Source of the DNA: Zygaena filipendulae
Lineage: Eukaryota > Arthropoda > Insecta > Lepidoptera > Zygaenidae
Assembly: GCA_907165275.2 (NCBI GenBank)
Contig: OU015652.1
Location: 10,245,001 to 10,309,000 of the forward strand
Direction of reading: 5' to 3'
Length of the DNA: 64,000 bases
The translations under genes were made by a program, and so were the position numbers. Below are positions 1 through 11,799 of this stretch, in pieces. Position 1 is the first letter of the stretch. The number at the start of each line of letters is the position of its first letter. The notes beneath the pieces were generated by a model. The model worked only from the letters and a program-made list of their open reading frames with translations. It was not told the DNA's origin and made no database searches.

Positions 1-129
1 AAGTTACTCGTAGCAGTTCTCTAGCCGTACACGTTGCCAGCGCCTTGAGTAGGTACATAAACGGTTTTCAGCCAGTGCGCGTGTGTATACTAATTAGTAT
101 AATATCGTTAATTTCTTCCTTGAGTGAAT

Positions 130-459
130 AATAGGCTAGTTTCCTGGGTAAAAAAATCACAATTCTATTTAGTCCGTCAGTTAGATAATAAAAAAATAAA
201 AGACACGTATATTTTGCTTTTTTAAAATAATGGAAATATGCATAGATAAAGCGCATTAAAGTTTAGGGTGGGGGACTCGTGATGTCACAGCTCGCTATAA
301 CGTGCGAACAAACTGTAGCGAGGCGTGACGTCATGTGAAATTTCGACTTGATATATCTCCGTTATTTTTTGGTTACATAAAAAAAAAAAATACGTGTCCA
401 ATATTTTTTAATAATCTACAAAACTGACTAAAAAATAAAATTTAGGAAACTAGCCTATT
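130..459 (+). mobile_element. MITE-like element, AGTCCGTC family, copy 1
   Basis: A non-coding element of about 330 bp with a perfect 16-bp terminal inverted repeat (AATAGGCTAGTTTCCT at 130-145, its complement at 444-459). Inside are subterminal inverted motifs: TTAGTCCGTCAGTTAG near the left end, and TACGTGTCC before a degenerate complement on the right. The centre (about 250-350) carries AAAGCGCATTAAAGTTTAGGGTG and a GTGACGTCA-like segment. Two further copies of the interior lie at 988-1302 (inverted) and 43271-43573. No transposase is encoded, so it is presumably mobilised in trans; superfamily undetermined. Confidence 0.7.
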
Positions 460-904
460 AAAAACTAAGGAGGTAAGTAACTTGTATGAATTACCTATTC
501 TATTATTAAAGAGAAAGTTTTTGAAGATCTATGTACCTACCTACGTTTTACCTACTTTTATTTATTTTTTTATTCACAGAAAGTACATAGTTTCTACTAC
601 TTACTACTGTTTCTAGTAGAATGTTGGTCCACTGATAGTTAATATTATTGTTTTAAACAATTCACACGGGCCCGTAACTCCGTGGCGATTAAAGTGCGCA
701 CGGCAACTTCAAAGGCGGGAGCCAGTTCGGGTTGATGTATCTAATCATCGCTTTATATACCAGTCTTTAAACATTTTCTAGTATATACCTTAACACTGCG
801 TGATTAAAATAAACGGGACGTGATAATTTGAGCGTGAGAAATTTTGTAAACTAAATATTTTGCCAGATCTATAAACTAAAGAATTCGCATATAGGAACTC
901 TGAT
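460..904. other. No recognisable feature
   Basis: AT-rich unique-looking sequence with short GTACCTACCTAC strings; no gene or repeat structure seen. Confidence 0.5.
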
Positions 905-1337
905 TTCGTTGTACACGCGTTGTCAGGGGTACACTGCAAAAACACATAGGGTACCTCTTTTATCCTGAAATTCCCGCGGGGTCTCCGTAATGGGCATGTT
1001 GACTAATTTTTATTTTTTAGTCCGTCTTGGAGATTTTTAAAAAATATTGGACACGTATTTTTTTTTTTACGTAATCAAAAAATAACAGCGATATGTTGAG
1101 TTGAAATTTCGCGTGACGTCACTATTCTGACAGTTTGTATGGTGGTTTTAGCGATTAGTGGCGTCACGACCCCCTCACCCTAAACTTTAATGCGCTTTAT
1201 CTCTGTATATTTTAATTTACTTGAAAAAGCAAAAAAATACGTGCCTATTGTTTTTTTATTTTCTAACTGACGGACTAATTAGAATTTTGATTAGAAAGTT
1301 AGAAATTACCGCGGGTGAAACCGCGGGGCACAGCTAG
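905..1337 (+). mobile_element. Helitron-like element (3' part), interrupted by a MITE
   Basis: The 3' half of a non-autonomous Helitron. It has the conserved GTTGTCAGGGGTACA...ACATAGGGTACC...ATTCCCGCGGG body, then ACCGCGGGTGAAACCGCGG, whose GCGG/CCGC forms the terminal hairpin, then CACAGCTAG at 1329-1337 followed by T. CTRR termini with a preceding hairpin and insertion before T are Helitron hallmarks. The body is split between 987 and 1303 by the AGTCCGTC-family MITE. The 5' end is not clear. Confidence 0.75.
988..1302 (-). mobile_element. AGTCCGTC-family MITE, copy 2, nested in a Helitron
   Basis: An inverted copy of the element at 130-459. It interrupts the Helitron exactly between ...GTCTCCG and AAATTACCGCGGG, which are contiguous in intact Helitrons elsewhere in the window. 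It carries TTTTTTAGTCCGTC on the left and GACGGACTAATTAG on the right. The MITE is therefore younger than this Helitron copy. Confidence 0.7.
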
Positions 1338-2613
1338 TTAAAATATAAATCTCAAAAATTTACTGAAGATTACTATAAAATATAAAACAAACTGTTTTAT
1401 TATTATCATATCAGTCGGTCATATTACGTAATCACGATAAATAAGACTTCAAAGAGTTTCAATTAAAGAAAATCGTAACCACGTGACATGAAAATACGTT
1501 CCTCAGAACGATCATACATTCTCAACTTGGCTAAGAAGGCAAGGCTTAATTTGACGTCCGTTGAAAATTCGACTTCCAAAAATTTTGATAAAAGGATAAA
1601 AGATGAGGGAGCAGAGCAAAATTGCATCAAATTCAGGGTGTGTGGTGGATTACGACGGTAAACATTCGTCAGTGAATCAGCGGCCGTCTGCTCATTTATC
1701 GAAACGTAAACAGAGACGTTAACCGCTAACACTGGATCGGTTGGTGCAACTTTGACAGGCTGTTTACAAAACTTGATTATAATGCGAGCGTAACGGGCAA
1801 AGTCAAGACCACTATTTGGATTACAACCTTGGTTTATTCACGGTGCGATTTCCATCAAATAATGTTACAGGCGCGTTTTCTGTAGAACAAACGCATTCCA
1901 TTGAAAATTATTGAGAACCTTGCCATTGAATTTGTAATGAATGGCGATGTTCAGTTGCTTCGTTTGTACGTTTAATTTGAATTTCGAACATGTTTTTCAA
2001 CGGTCTGCGGTCATTGTGCTACAAACAAAATGTTGCGATAGGCTTTTTGTCTGTCCTAAGACCGTTATAGAATCAGGATTCCTTTAACATCCACAAACAA
2101 TAAAAGAGGTCGGGTACTGGCAGCATAAGGTTTTCAACGGTTTGTTAATGCCGAAAATGATGAAAGCGAAGGTATAGATTAATTCACACTTATTCAAGGC
2201 ACTTATTACTAATCTAACCAAATTCCACAACTTCTTGGCAACATTTCCATGAATAAATAGATTAAATTGTGTACCTACCTACACACAACATCCTGAGTAA
2301 ACTTGAGCGATGGGATGGAAGTCTTATCGTCAGAATTACTTATTCGCGTGGTCTCGCTTAGTTCGCCGTTCGTGTGTCATGTCAATGTTTGTTCCGAATC
2401 TGTTTTAATCTCGGATCCTTGTGGTGGTTCACACAATACGTGCGTGGGATTAAATAATAGGTACGTTGGCGTATAAGTAACTACACAATATAATGTTCAT
2501 ATCTACCTATTGTGGAAATTATCTAATTATGATGTTCTACAAACCATTGGTTATGATTTACACTTACATAAGTATTTGTTTAAAATTATTGTTATACACT
2601 GTGGAATTTTGTT
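1338..2613. other. No recognisable feature
   Basis: Unique-looking AT-rich DNA. Short ORFs on both strands have no recognisable motifs and no supporting splice structure. Confidence 0.5.
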
Positions 2614-2640
2614 AAATAAATAAATAAATAAATAAAATAA
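2614..2640 (+). repeat. (AAAT)n microsatellite
   Basis: About 27 bp of AAAT repeats. A similar tract occurs at 37560-37577. Confidence 0.85.
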
Positions 2641-2695
2641 TTTTAAACCGGGGTCACATTTAAACTCACTACAATTTAAGATTTCATATGAATGA

Positions 2696-2968
2696 CTAGC
2701 TGTCCCGCGCGGTTTCACCCGCGATAATTTCGGAGTTCCCGCGGAATTGTTCCGTACAAACTTTGCCCCTCCTTTTCATCCCGTTAAGGGCAGAATTTCG
2801 GAAAATCTTTTTATATCGGATGCAGAAAAGATTTTCCGAAACGTCATACAAACGTCATAGAAAGAATACACCCTCCAAGTTTCAGGTCTCTACGATCAGC
2901 GGTTTAGTCTGTGCTTTGATCCGTCAGTCAGTCATTCAGGACAAAGGATTTTATTTATATGTATAGAT
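2696..2968 (-). mobile_element. Helitron-like element
   Basis: Reverse orientation: starts with CTAGCTGTCCCGCGCGGTTT at its 3' end and contains the CCGCGG...GTTCCCGCGGAA body. It continues to the TTTATTTATATGTATAGA 5'-type end seen again at about 18140-18152. About 270 bp, non-coding; the internal ORF is incidental. Confidence 0.7.
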
Positions 2969-4414
2969 AAAACAAGAAAAATTTATACTAATCACAGAAA
3001 ACCTCAATTTAATAAACTGGGTCTACCTCTACGTGCGGGTGAATGACCTTTAAATGATACAATATAATATGCATCGGCAACAATACAAAGGGCATTGAAT
3101 TACCCTTAGGTATATGATTCGTCGACGCGTCTGTTTGTTGAATGCTCAATACCATTCCTAATATATTAATTGATTATTTACCAATTAAATGTAGGTATTA
3201 AAAATGTGAAAGAAATTCTGTATGTAGCCACTTCACCAGTTTTGTACGAGAACAAAGATTTTCCGACAGAATACCGAAATTCAGCCAGACGAAGCCACGG
3301 GAAACCAGCTCATACTCAATATCCGGCCACATCGATATATCCCTCGTTTAACCCCAAACCCTATAGGTATTATGAGTAGCATATATGGTAACTGAGTGCT
3401 GATTCACCAATCAGCCGACACAACTGAAGATAGAAAAATGAAATTTGAACATTATATACATATTTTCCTTTTGCGACGTAGATAAAGACGTACTGAAAGA
3501 GGATTTTGGGAAATTCAGCCTTTATGGGGATTTATGTATTTTTAATTAATTTTATTTTCAAGAAACATAGTAGGTACAAGGTTAAAGAGGGGTTGAAAGT
3601 TTTTATATACTATTGCTGTGAAGTTAGAGTCATGGAAATCGGTTAAGGTATTCGGGCTCATCTTTCAAGTAAGAAACACGTTTTCAAGGTTTTTGTTTAA
3701 GGCGGATGAAACCTGGCTTGTCGGCTGGTCTTGTAGGTATATAAATATATTATTAATGTTTTCCTGATACCGTTTTATATTATTTTAATAACCTGCAGGA
3801 TCGAAACCTATACCTAATATACTGCAGATTATAATATTATACATATAGATTGGTAGCAGCTATTCTTGAAGATTTATTGTAATGGTAACTCGTAATAATG
3901 TAGGTAGGTACTGTCTTATAATATGCACACTCTTCGAAACGCGCGCAAACTGAAGTGGATTTTATGGTGTAAATTATTTATATAGGGCTTAAATTTAATT
4001 TGTTATTACGCTTAACGCAAGGCTGAGCGGAGTCAAATAGGTATGCGTGAATATACCTACCGGTCTGCTAAATATTGTGTAATTTCTTGTTAAACTTTCT
4101 GAGCTAACATTTTTTCGATTTCTAAGTATATCCTATTCTTAGACCTAAATTAATTGTATAGTCTGTAAAAAATTGATGAATTTGATATAGGTATAGATAC
4201 ATTTATTCCGTGCGGCAATTTCAAATGGTTTGCGTCCACCAACATCTTTTCTACATCATAGAAATCGGTAATTTGACAGTTGTGTTCGATACTATAGCGA
4301 AAAAAATCGAATTTTAAATCGGACACGCTACGAAAAATCGATATATGTTATCGTTAAGAAGTTATCAACCGAAAATGATCGATAAGCAGTCGTTAAGCAT
4401 GTCGAGACTGCAGG
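2969..4414. other. No recognisable feature
   Basis: AT-rich DNA without clear coding or repeat structure. Confidence 0.45.
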
Positions 4415-4532
4415 CACTTATGGTCGGCAACACACTTGCATGCCAGGCTGGTATTGTAGATGTCAATGGGCGGCGGTGATCACTTACCATCAGGTGTGCC
4501 ACCTGCCCGTTTGCCCACTATGACATAATAAA
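4415..4532 (+). mobile_element. Truncated non-LTR retrotransposon 3' end
   Basis: Contains the widespread lepidopteran tail GGGCGGCGGTGATCACTTAC followed by CATCAGGTGTGCCACCTG and TTTGCCCACTATGACATAAT, ending in an A-rich tract. I recognise this as the 3' UTR end of a LINE (probably CR1-type; clade not certain). The rest of the LINE is absent, as expected for 5' truncation. Confidence 0.55.
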
Positions 4533-4955
4533 TAGTAAAAGTTAAACTCAAAAAACATTTTAGTATATATTATTTTTCTAACAGCTGTCTGTCTGCTGTG
4601 AACTATACTGGTGTAATTGGGGCATTAGAATTTAACTGCAACACGATTGTACAGGCAACATGCATAGTCTACCAGTTAATATCATATATCTGTGAGTATT
4701 CTTAAGTCTGTCTGCTGAAAGCTTCATAGCTTTCGCAAATCAATAACTCGCTAGCGCCCAGATTCTCACACAGAGTTCAATATTCACGTTTGCATCTGTT
4801 CTTGTGTCTTGTAAATAATCTACAACTAGATAACTAAGCAACCAACAACACTCGTTTTGTACGTGACAAATAACTTATTTACGCCAAAACCTCAGTGTCT
4901 CAAAATGTGTACGATTATTACTATCACTACTTTACGTAATTTTATTATTAAGAAA

Positions 4956-5075
4956 CTAGCTGTGCCCGCGGTTTCATCCGCGTGAAACGCTTTTATATAA
5001 CAACTTTCTTTTCTATATCCGATTTAAATGAAACAAAGCCTATTTATATTGCTCCGAACTAAGCTTAGCCTACTT
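4956..5075 (-). mobile_element. Helitron-like 3' end fragment
   Basis: CTAGCTGTGCCCGCGGTTTC followed by ATCCGCGTGAAACGC marks the terminal hairpin and CTAG end in reverse orientation. The body decays into unrelated sequence after about 100 bp. Confidence 0.65.
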
Positions 5076-5266
5076 GTAAAACACTATGATAATCTGTTCA
5101 GTAATTGTGACGATTATGTGAACAGACACTCAGATTCTAGTCTTCTATCATAAAATAAAAATATTACAGAAACATCGAAAAATTGAATTGACTTCTAATA
5201 TTTCGCTACTAGCTGACATGATAGGTGGTGGTACAAACACAAACTAAGCCTAATTTTATTATAATA

Positions 5267-5501
5267 CTAGCTGTCCCCCGCGATTTCATCCGCGGTAATT
5301 TCGGAGTTCCCGCGGAGGTTGCGGGAAAAAAGTACTCTATGTCCTTCAGTTCCCGAGGGAATTCCGGGATAAAAACTATCCTATCTTTTAAGTTGGACCA
5401 TATTATAAATGGTTGCAAAATTTTATCAAAATCCGTTCAGTAGTTTCGGAGTCCATCGCGGACAAACAACGTGACACGTGATTTATATAATATATTAGAT
5501 A
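5267..5501 (-). mobile_element. Helitron-like element, near complete
   Basis: Runs from CTAGCTGTCCCCCGCGATTT to a TATATAATATATTAGA|T 5' end, giving about 235 bp in reverse orientation. The AAAATCCGTTCAGTAGTTTCGGAG segment is typical of one lepidopteran Helitron subfamily. The opposing small ORFs here are artefacts of its palindromic GC-rich body. Confidence 0.75.
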
Positions 5502-5752
5502 TGCCTCGGCTCAAATTGGTCGAGCTCCAGATGGCTGGGCAGTCTGGCACTAATCGTTTTCGTCGACGTGTAAGCTCAGTCTCACATCAATAAGAATTGA
5601 AATTACTTACTTAACTGTTGAATGCAAAAACAGCAGGTAATTTTAAAAAATAATAAAAACTTCTAACATGTAGTGCGAGTGTTGATGGTGTAACTACATA
5701 ACTTCGTAACAGCTGAGTAGATTTTCACAAAATTTGGTGAATTACATACCTA

Positions 5753-5970
5753 CTAGCTTTGGCCCGCAGCTTTGTTTGTATATATTAATGAATATACATA
5801 GATTTTATCAATCTATTTTCTATCCATCAAGAGTTCAGTGTGTACTTTTTCCTGGATAAAAGGTGTACCTACTCTATGTCCTTTTCAGTAGGTACCTACT
5901 TCGATCGGTTGACGAGTGAAAGCATAAGAAGAGTAAACAAACAAACATTCGCATTTGTAACATTAGGATA
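5753..5970 (-). mobile_element. Helitron-like element, diverged
   Basis: Starts at CTAGCTTTGGCCCGCAGCTT (degenerate hairpin). It keeps TCCTGGATAAAAGGTGTACC, GATCGGTTGACGAGTGAAAG and AACAAACAAACATTCGCATT, ending near TTAGGATA. Orientation is reverse. Confidence 0.6.
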
Positions 5971-6572
5971 GTAACTTTGAGTCCTAAGACAGGATCAGAA
6001 ACAGAAATCCCGAAAAACCCGAGGCCAAAACATAGATATTATCGGGATCGTTCAGTGAGCCTGTGGGGATGTTTAATCGTTCCACTTGCAGCACTCGGCA
6101 GATTCGTTTCGCATTGTTTTACGACGTCTTTTGTGGTTTACAACGCGTGCAAAATCGCGATTTGTATGTAAATGCTTATAAATTTTACTGCTGACCGACA
6201 GTTAAACTATCGTGCTATTGTTTTGAAACGATACTCGATGTATCTACTGTGCACATGTATTTTTAATGGCTTATAAATAGTCAATTTTACGTATTTTGTA
6301 TAGATTATCTATTTTTAAGTTCTCAAATTACTAAGTTTCGAATTAAGGTGTAATATTATTACAAGGTCGTTCATCAAGTACAACGACTAACACGCTCCGA
6401 TATTTAACGACGCAGCTAGAGCTACCAAAAATTTGTCCAGTCATAGACATAAACATTTCCTATTTGGAACTTGCGGGTTCACCAGTGGGAATTTCAAAAC
6501 TCCCTCAACAACTCTTAATGCAATTTTGAGATTCCAGTCTCAATAAACAAAGTGAAACATTTTAAATTTCAG
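5971..6572. other. Probable intron sequence upstream of the terminal exon
   Basis: No repeat recognised. An open frame at 5977-6171 (+) is rich in basic residues and then hydrophobic ones and is followed by a donor-like GTATGTAAAT. However, it lacks a convincing acceptor, so I do not call it an exon. Confidence 0.35.
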
Positions 6573-6980
6573 TTCCTGAATGCAGAAGCGGCGAGGAACG
6601 CTGCCTTGTTGGAAGCCGCCGAAAACGAAGCAAACGTCGCCGATTCGTCATCCAACGTAGAAATCACAGTTATAGCCAACAGAGAAGCCTCCAAACGATC
6701 AACACCAGAAAAAACGCAGTCCCACTGGGGAGAAATCTCTTCCACATTCCTAAAAAGAGATCACAGTTTCAAATTTGAGGAAGAGAACCGACGTTTTATC
6801 ATGCCTATAATTTTAGTCAATGACAAACCACCGGATGATTTGGAACAAAATTGGATACAGTTAGATAACGTGACGTACAGTGAAAAATTAAAATATTTCC
6901 CGACGAGAAAAAAGTTCAGAAGAAAATTTTGTAGGAAGAAACGTTACGCTGCATTTAAAAGATCATATTCGATAGGATGA
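6573..6980 (+). CDS. Probable 3'-terminal coding exon of an unrecognised gene
   Basis: An open frame of 135 codons ending in TGA at 6978-6980, preceded by a plausible splice acceptor (CATTTTAAATTTCAG ending at 6572, phase 0). The peptide begins FLNAEAARNAALLEAAENEA, an Ala/Glu-rich helix-prone stretch. It passes through a charged middle (HWGEISSTFLKRDHSFKFEE) and ends in a very basic tail (RKKFRRKFCRKKRYAAFKRS). Amino-acid use is much more protein-like than other ORFs in the window. It has no membrane segment and no domain I recognise. Upstream exons would lie before or in the first 6.5 kb. A MITE starts 10 bp after the stop. It could still be a chance ORF. Confidence 0.5.
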   Translation, partial: FLNAEAARNAALLEAAENEANVADSSSNVEITVIANREASKRSTPEKTQSHWGEISSTFLKRDHSFKFEEENRRFIMPIILVNDKPPDDLEQNWIQLDNVTYSEKLKYFPTRKKFRRKFCRKKRYAAFKRSYSIG

Positions 6981-6990
6981 GTCCCCAGAG

Positions 6991-7326
6991 CAGCAGGCTA
7001 ACTCTTGAAAATGATCTGAGTCTGATTCCGATTTGATTTCACCTCGATGACTTATACTTTACGTATACGTATACTTTACTTATACGTATACTTTTGAGAT
7101 TGAAATCAAATCGTATTTGGAATCGTGTTAACCTGTAAAGGTGACATCTGACAAGAAAATAACACGACTCCTATATTGAAATCCAGAAACTTGACAGATA
7201 AACTCGATAGAGACGCGATCTTAAAGCTCTTAAAGCCAAATTTGATTCCGTTTCGATCCTGCGATCGCATTTCGATTGCGTCAAGAGTATGACCCTTACT
7301 CGATTGAATCAAGAGTAAGCCGGCTG
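6991..7326 (+). mobile_element. TIR element (ACTCTTGA family), copy 1
   Basis: About 336 bp bounded by the imperfect inverted repeat CAGCAGGCTAACTCTTGA / TCAAGAGTAAGCCGGCTG. It contains GATTTGATTTCACCTCGATG, a short TATACGTATAC tandem at about 7050-7092, and GACTCCTATATTGAAATC. A second, diverged copy is at 53131-53425. It begins immediately after the stop codon of the exon above, so it may form that gene's 3' UTR. Confidence 0.65.
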
Positions 7327-7729
7327 ATGTGAACAAAATTTGAAACTGAACTAGAATATAATTTTAACAAATGTATCTCTACTTAATTGTTATTATGTTG
7401 TTATTAAATTAAACTATTAACTAGAAGATCTAGGTACGACGATGAACGATGATGAACTGCATTTAGGACTGCATGGCAATCTTCTACTGCCAATGAGTCA
7501 GAATGATGCGGATTATTATTATTATGGTAAAAATAAAGAATATTTGATTTTTTATATTAATTAGTATTAGAGGTTGGCTATCGCTTAGAGCAATGTCGGT
7601 TAGTTGTATAAGGTTACTTAGCTATAGTTCAAGACTCAATCAATTTAGACATACTTAATAATATTATAAAAAGGTTTATTTTTTTGCTTGTTCATAAATT
7701 ACAAAACTACCAGTTTAAAAAAAAAACGC

Positions 7730-7923
7730 TCACAGGAAGCAGTTATACAGTGTCCCTGAGTGACATAGGGTACTTTTATCACGGAATTTCTATGGGAATG
7801 CCGAAATTGACGCGAATGAAAGTGAGGGATCGACCAGAATATTATAAAAATATTTATGTTTTGCTTAATTGTCCTATGGGAATTCCAGAATTCACGCAGG
7901 TGAAATCGCGAGAGACCAGCTAG
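7730..7923 (+). mobile_element. Helitron-like fragment with duplicated body
   Basis: GTGACATAGGGTACTTTTAT and two successive GGAATT(C/T)...GGGAAT blocks are followed by GGTGAAATCGCGAGAGACCA and GCTAG|T at 7919-7924. Forward orientation, 5' truncated. The overlapping small ORF is a by-product. Confidence 0.6.
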
Positions 7924-10900
7924 TCCAAAAAATTTTGTTTAAATTTTATCATAGGTAGGTACCTAAATATTAAAAAATAAGTGTGTTTATAGTAAAAAAA
8001 AAATATAATTTTGCTAACTTTGAGTTGAGTTAAAAGAGTGTTTGCTTTGCCCTCTTCATAATGTATGTATTTACGTACCTATACAGTATACACATTGTAA
8101 TGAACATTTAGATTTGAAAATGAATTATGAATTCTGAAAACAATTTCTTTATCAAATTCATTCTAGCCCAAGGGTATTCATATTACATTGGACGCAGACA
8201 TGGTATGGTTAATTTTTTACTGTAATTATATCTCTACATAACTCATAAAAAGAAAAAATACAAACAAAGCTTTGGATTGAAATAAAAGTAAAACATAACT
8301 CTCAGGATGAAAACTAACTATAGTCAGATACATAATGAAATCCCTGAGAGGATACTAGCTAAATGGTGTGTATTGTGAGAGTACCTCCCAGACCCCAGTG
8401 CAAAGAACGATACTGAACGAACATAGAGAAATGTAGTTGAATTTAGTAAGTACCTTCTACCAAGATTATTTTAGTGCTGCTCGAATTGGACGAAATGCGC
8501 CTGAACGATTTTATAATTCAAACCGATAGGTTTGGTCCGCTAGGTTTTTGTTCTACAAAAGATATTCATAGAAAAAAAATAGAATTTTAAGTATACCTAA
8601 ATACTATTAGGTACCTACAGGTAAATATAATTGATTTTTTTAAATGCCTAATGTAGTGTTAATTACTTCAACAAGTTTGTAAACTAGAGTCTAGAGGTCT
8701 TTGTCCACGGGGAACGGAATATTTTATCCCGATATTATAACGACGTTGACACAGGTCTGGGTCTGTGACCTTTGAAGACTTGTGACTATACGGACTGTAA
8801 TACAGGGTGTAAGTTGAACAATGAACTTATTGAGGGGGGGGGGGGGTGTTACATATTTGATTCTCGAATCAAATATCTAAATAAGACTTTTTAAAAACCA
8901 GAAACTATTATTATTATTTTATTTTCAAATTTCTTTACTAAGCAATAAAACATTACATCACAGATTAGTCATGTGTTATTTAGTTAGCACGGGCAGTAAC
9001 GCCAAATAGAACCTGTTAACAATGAAAATTAAAAGTTATTTAAATCGTATATTTGAAATTAAATTAATTTTAAAATGCACATACCTATATGTTTATAGAT
9101 GCTATATGTGCAAACTATATCCGTGGAAATAAAACGAGCCAGTTAGTATTGTAAATCAATAAACCTAGTGTAACAAACACAATAAATAATTGTGGATATG
9201 CGTAAAAAATTAACTACGTAATTAATAATCATAAATTGAAATTGCTGGAATTACTAATAACAAAAATCAATACAAATTGAAACACTTATTATTTACGAGA
9301 ACTGAGCACACAAGTTGCCGACGCGCTGACGGAATACCCTAAAGGTAGGCCCCGTTCCTTTTTATGCCGCTGGCGCGCCGACAAATCTAGTGTGAGGGTC
9401 ATTCATCCTCATAAATCCACGTTTTTAGGTTCTCTCTGTTATTTATTAGCATTTTTGTAATTCATATTTTTTTGTAATAATGTAAGCATAAGTCATCTAG
9501 GGTGTGTGTATAAGTCCCTTTTTAAACCTTACTATATCTATATGTATATATAGGTACCATATTACACAAAATCATCTTGGTTTGATCCACCGACATAAAT
9601 TAGGTCCGTGGTTTGATCCCTTATTATCTACTGTTCTTTGTAAAACGAAAAGCAAAGAAAGGGTTAACATGAAAAGTGGAGTTCACCTTCTTCGGGAGAC
9701 AGATACTTAGATGGAATTAAGAGTGTTTTATATTTAAGAGTGTCTTTGTACATAACAATTTTATTTAACGATATACCCGAAATAAAGCGGTAGTGAAATT
9801 TTCGTGTTAATGTAAAGCTCGTTAGACTTGGTAATCAAGAGGTCTCGTTTAAATTTAATTAGGAAAATTAATTAAGATAACATAGATGTCACAGAAATGA
9901 ATAATACGGTAGAAGCATTTTATTAAGGTGACGTGTAATGCAACAAAAAGACGAAACACAGAGACGCAAGTTCGATATGTCTTTTTTTTTAATAACTGTG
10001 CTTGCTGATAGTCACCATGATCATTCAGATTATCAGCTTTAGGGGGTATACTCACTACTCCTATGAAGTTTGTTCTATCTATGTAGACGCACAATAAAAG
10101 TGTAGTAGGTACTTTTCCTGAGATGCGTGTCTACGACGGATTTGAATGAAAGCTTGTGTGGCGGTTCAGTATAAAGAACATTTTAACACTTTCAAATCAG
10201 TAAATAAAAAAATAGGTAAGCTACCAAAAAATCTCAGCACTGAGCGAATATTTTAACCGAGAGCAAAAGATGTAGGTAAACTATCAGTTAAATAATTTTC
10301 AATAAAGTTAAAAAAAAATATTCGGTAAAGAATTTTTACATTCTACGAATTATTTTGGTGTTCATTTTAAATTTTTCAGTTTTTTTTTTCGCATTTTGTG
10401 GAACGTGAAACGTGATCTCTACCCGTCCATAACATCCGAAATTTTCACGGAACGATACAAGTTGTTGCCAGAATAGCAATGTGCACTGCACATGTTACTG
10501 GCAATGTTCAAAACGTGGATGGAGTCTGTATAGCCTATTATGACAGGCATATGTATGCAGAATATATAATCGCGAGTGATCGCGAGTAAAGATAAATAAA
10601 TATCTACGCATAAAAAAGGTTAATTCTAAAGGGCTATGTAAAAAAATGCTTCTCAAAAGTCTCAGAAATTATAAGGTACTTACTAAGGGAAAAGGCAAAA
10701 ATTTCTTGTTAAAAAATCTAAACTAACCTATGTTTTTATCGCAGAATATTTGTTAGGCACTTTCAAGGAGTGATTTACAGAAATTCAAGACTTGATTTAA
10801 TAAAAGAGGGATTAAACCAAAACTGAAGAAACGCAATGAACGCAATTAGTGTACCTAATTGATAACAGCAGCGTTAAATAGGTACCATACTCATATAGGT

Positions 10901-11799
10901 ATACTTCATATTATACCTACTGGTAGAAGTGTTGCTCGTTTGGTAACGAGTATAAATTAACGTGCTTAATGAGTTTAGAATCCGGCCCCAAAATTTGCCG
11001 TGAGTAAATTATCGTTAGCCTATTTCGTCGGTGTTCATAATCGGGTAAGTACGCACCACCTACAGCCCGATTACGCGCCTACGACTACGCGCCGGCAAAT
11101 GTGATTAATATAGGTGGATATTTTAAAACGACACGTTCGCAGAACACCTACATAATATTATGTAGGTTAGGTACTCAACTAGCTGTCAATTTTTCGGTTG
11201 CAATGTAGTGCTCCTAATCATACTATACTGCGCCAATCCTGTCGTGTTGAATGGCCGATTCCTGTAGTTTCAACTCATTGCGCTCAGTACGCAGAATGTA
11301 TAAGTAATTATTCTGACCTGGCTTAAATATTCTTCATCCAGTTACTTTCATTACGCAACACTTAACCACCGATTGACGAAATGACGTCGCTCCCAAATTA
11401 GTAAACCCCATAATTTAGAGTCCAGTAGATACGTATAGCTAGAAATGAATGATAGGCACGACTTTTTTATGATCATTAAAATTCGAGTGTCAACTTAATC
11501 GTATGAAAGTCGCAGAAAGCAATTTATCCGCTTGCGAAACTCAACGCTGATAAAATATTGTAATATTGCAAAAACCATCCGAAGGAATGCCAAGACAGTG
11601 GAAAACTTCAATGATAGGATTCCGTACACTTGTTAGTTGCACAATATCTATCAACGGTGAAAAGACAGACTATTCGTAAGTATGTGACAGAATGCGAAAG
11701 AAAGTGATAGCGCGACCAAAACAAAAGAATTAAAATGCCAAGAGAAACATTGTGCTAGCTGGAGCTCTAAGTAATAGTATATTATAATATATAAAGCTG
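7924..11799. other. Low-information stretch; no gene recognised
   Basis: About 3.9 kb of AT-rich DNA. It contains a G13 tract (8834-8846), a 24-bp inverted repeat (8853-8876) and a GC-richer patch at 9310-9390 with GCCGACGCGCTGACGG and an inverted look-alike CGCTGGCGCGCCGAC. There are many GTAGGTACCTAC-like strings. Short ORFs lack any recognisable motif. Confidence 0.45.
8853..8876. repeat. Perfect 10-bp inverted repeat beside a G13 tract
   Basis: ATATTTGATT, loop CTCG, AATCAAATAT, 6 bp after a run of 13 G. Seen directly; function unknown. Confidence 0.8.

Noticed and set aside
5209..5443. Opposing ORFs on both strands
   Set aside because: By-product of a Helitron-like repeat with an open GC-rich body.
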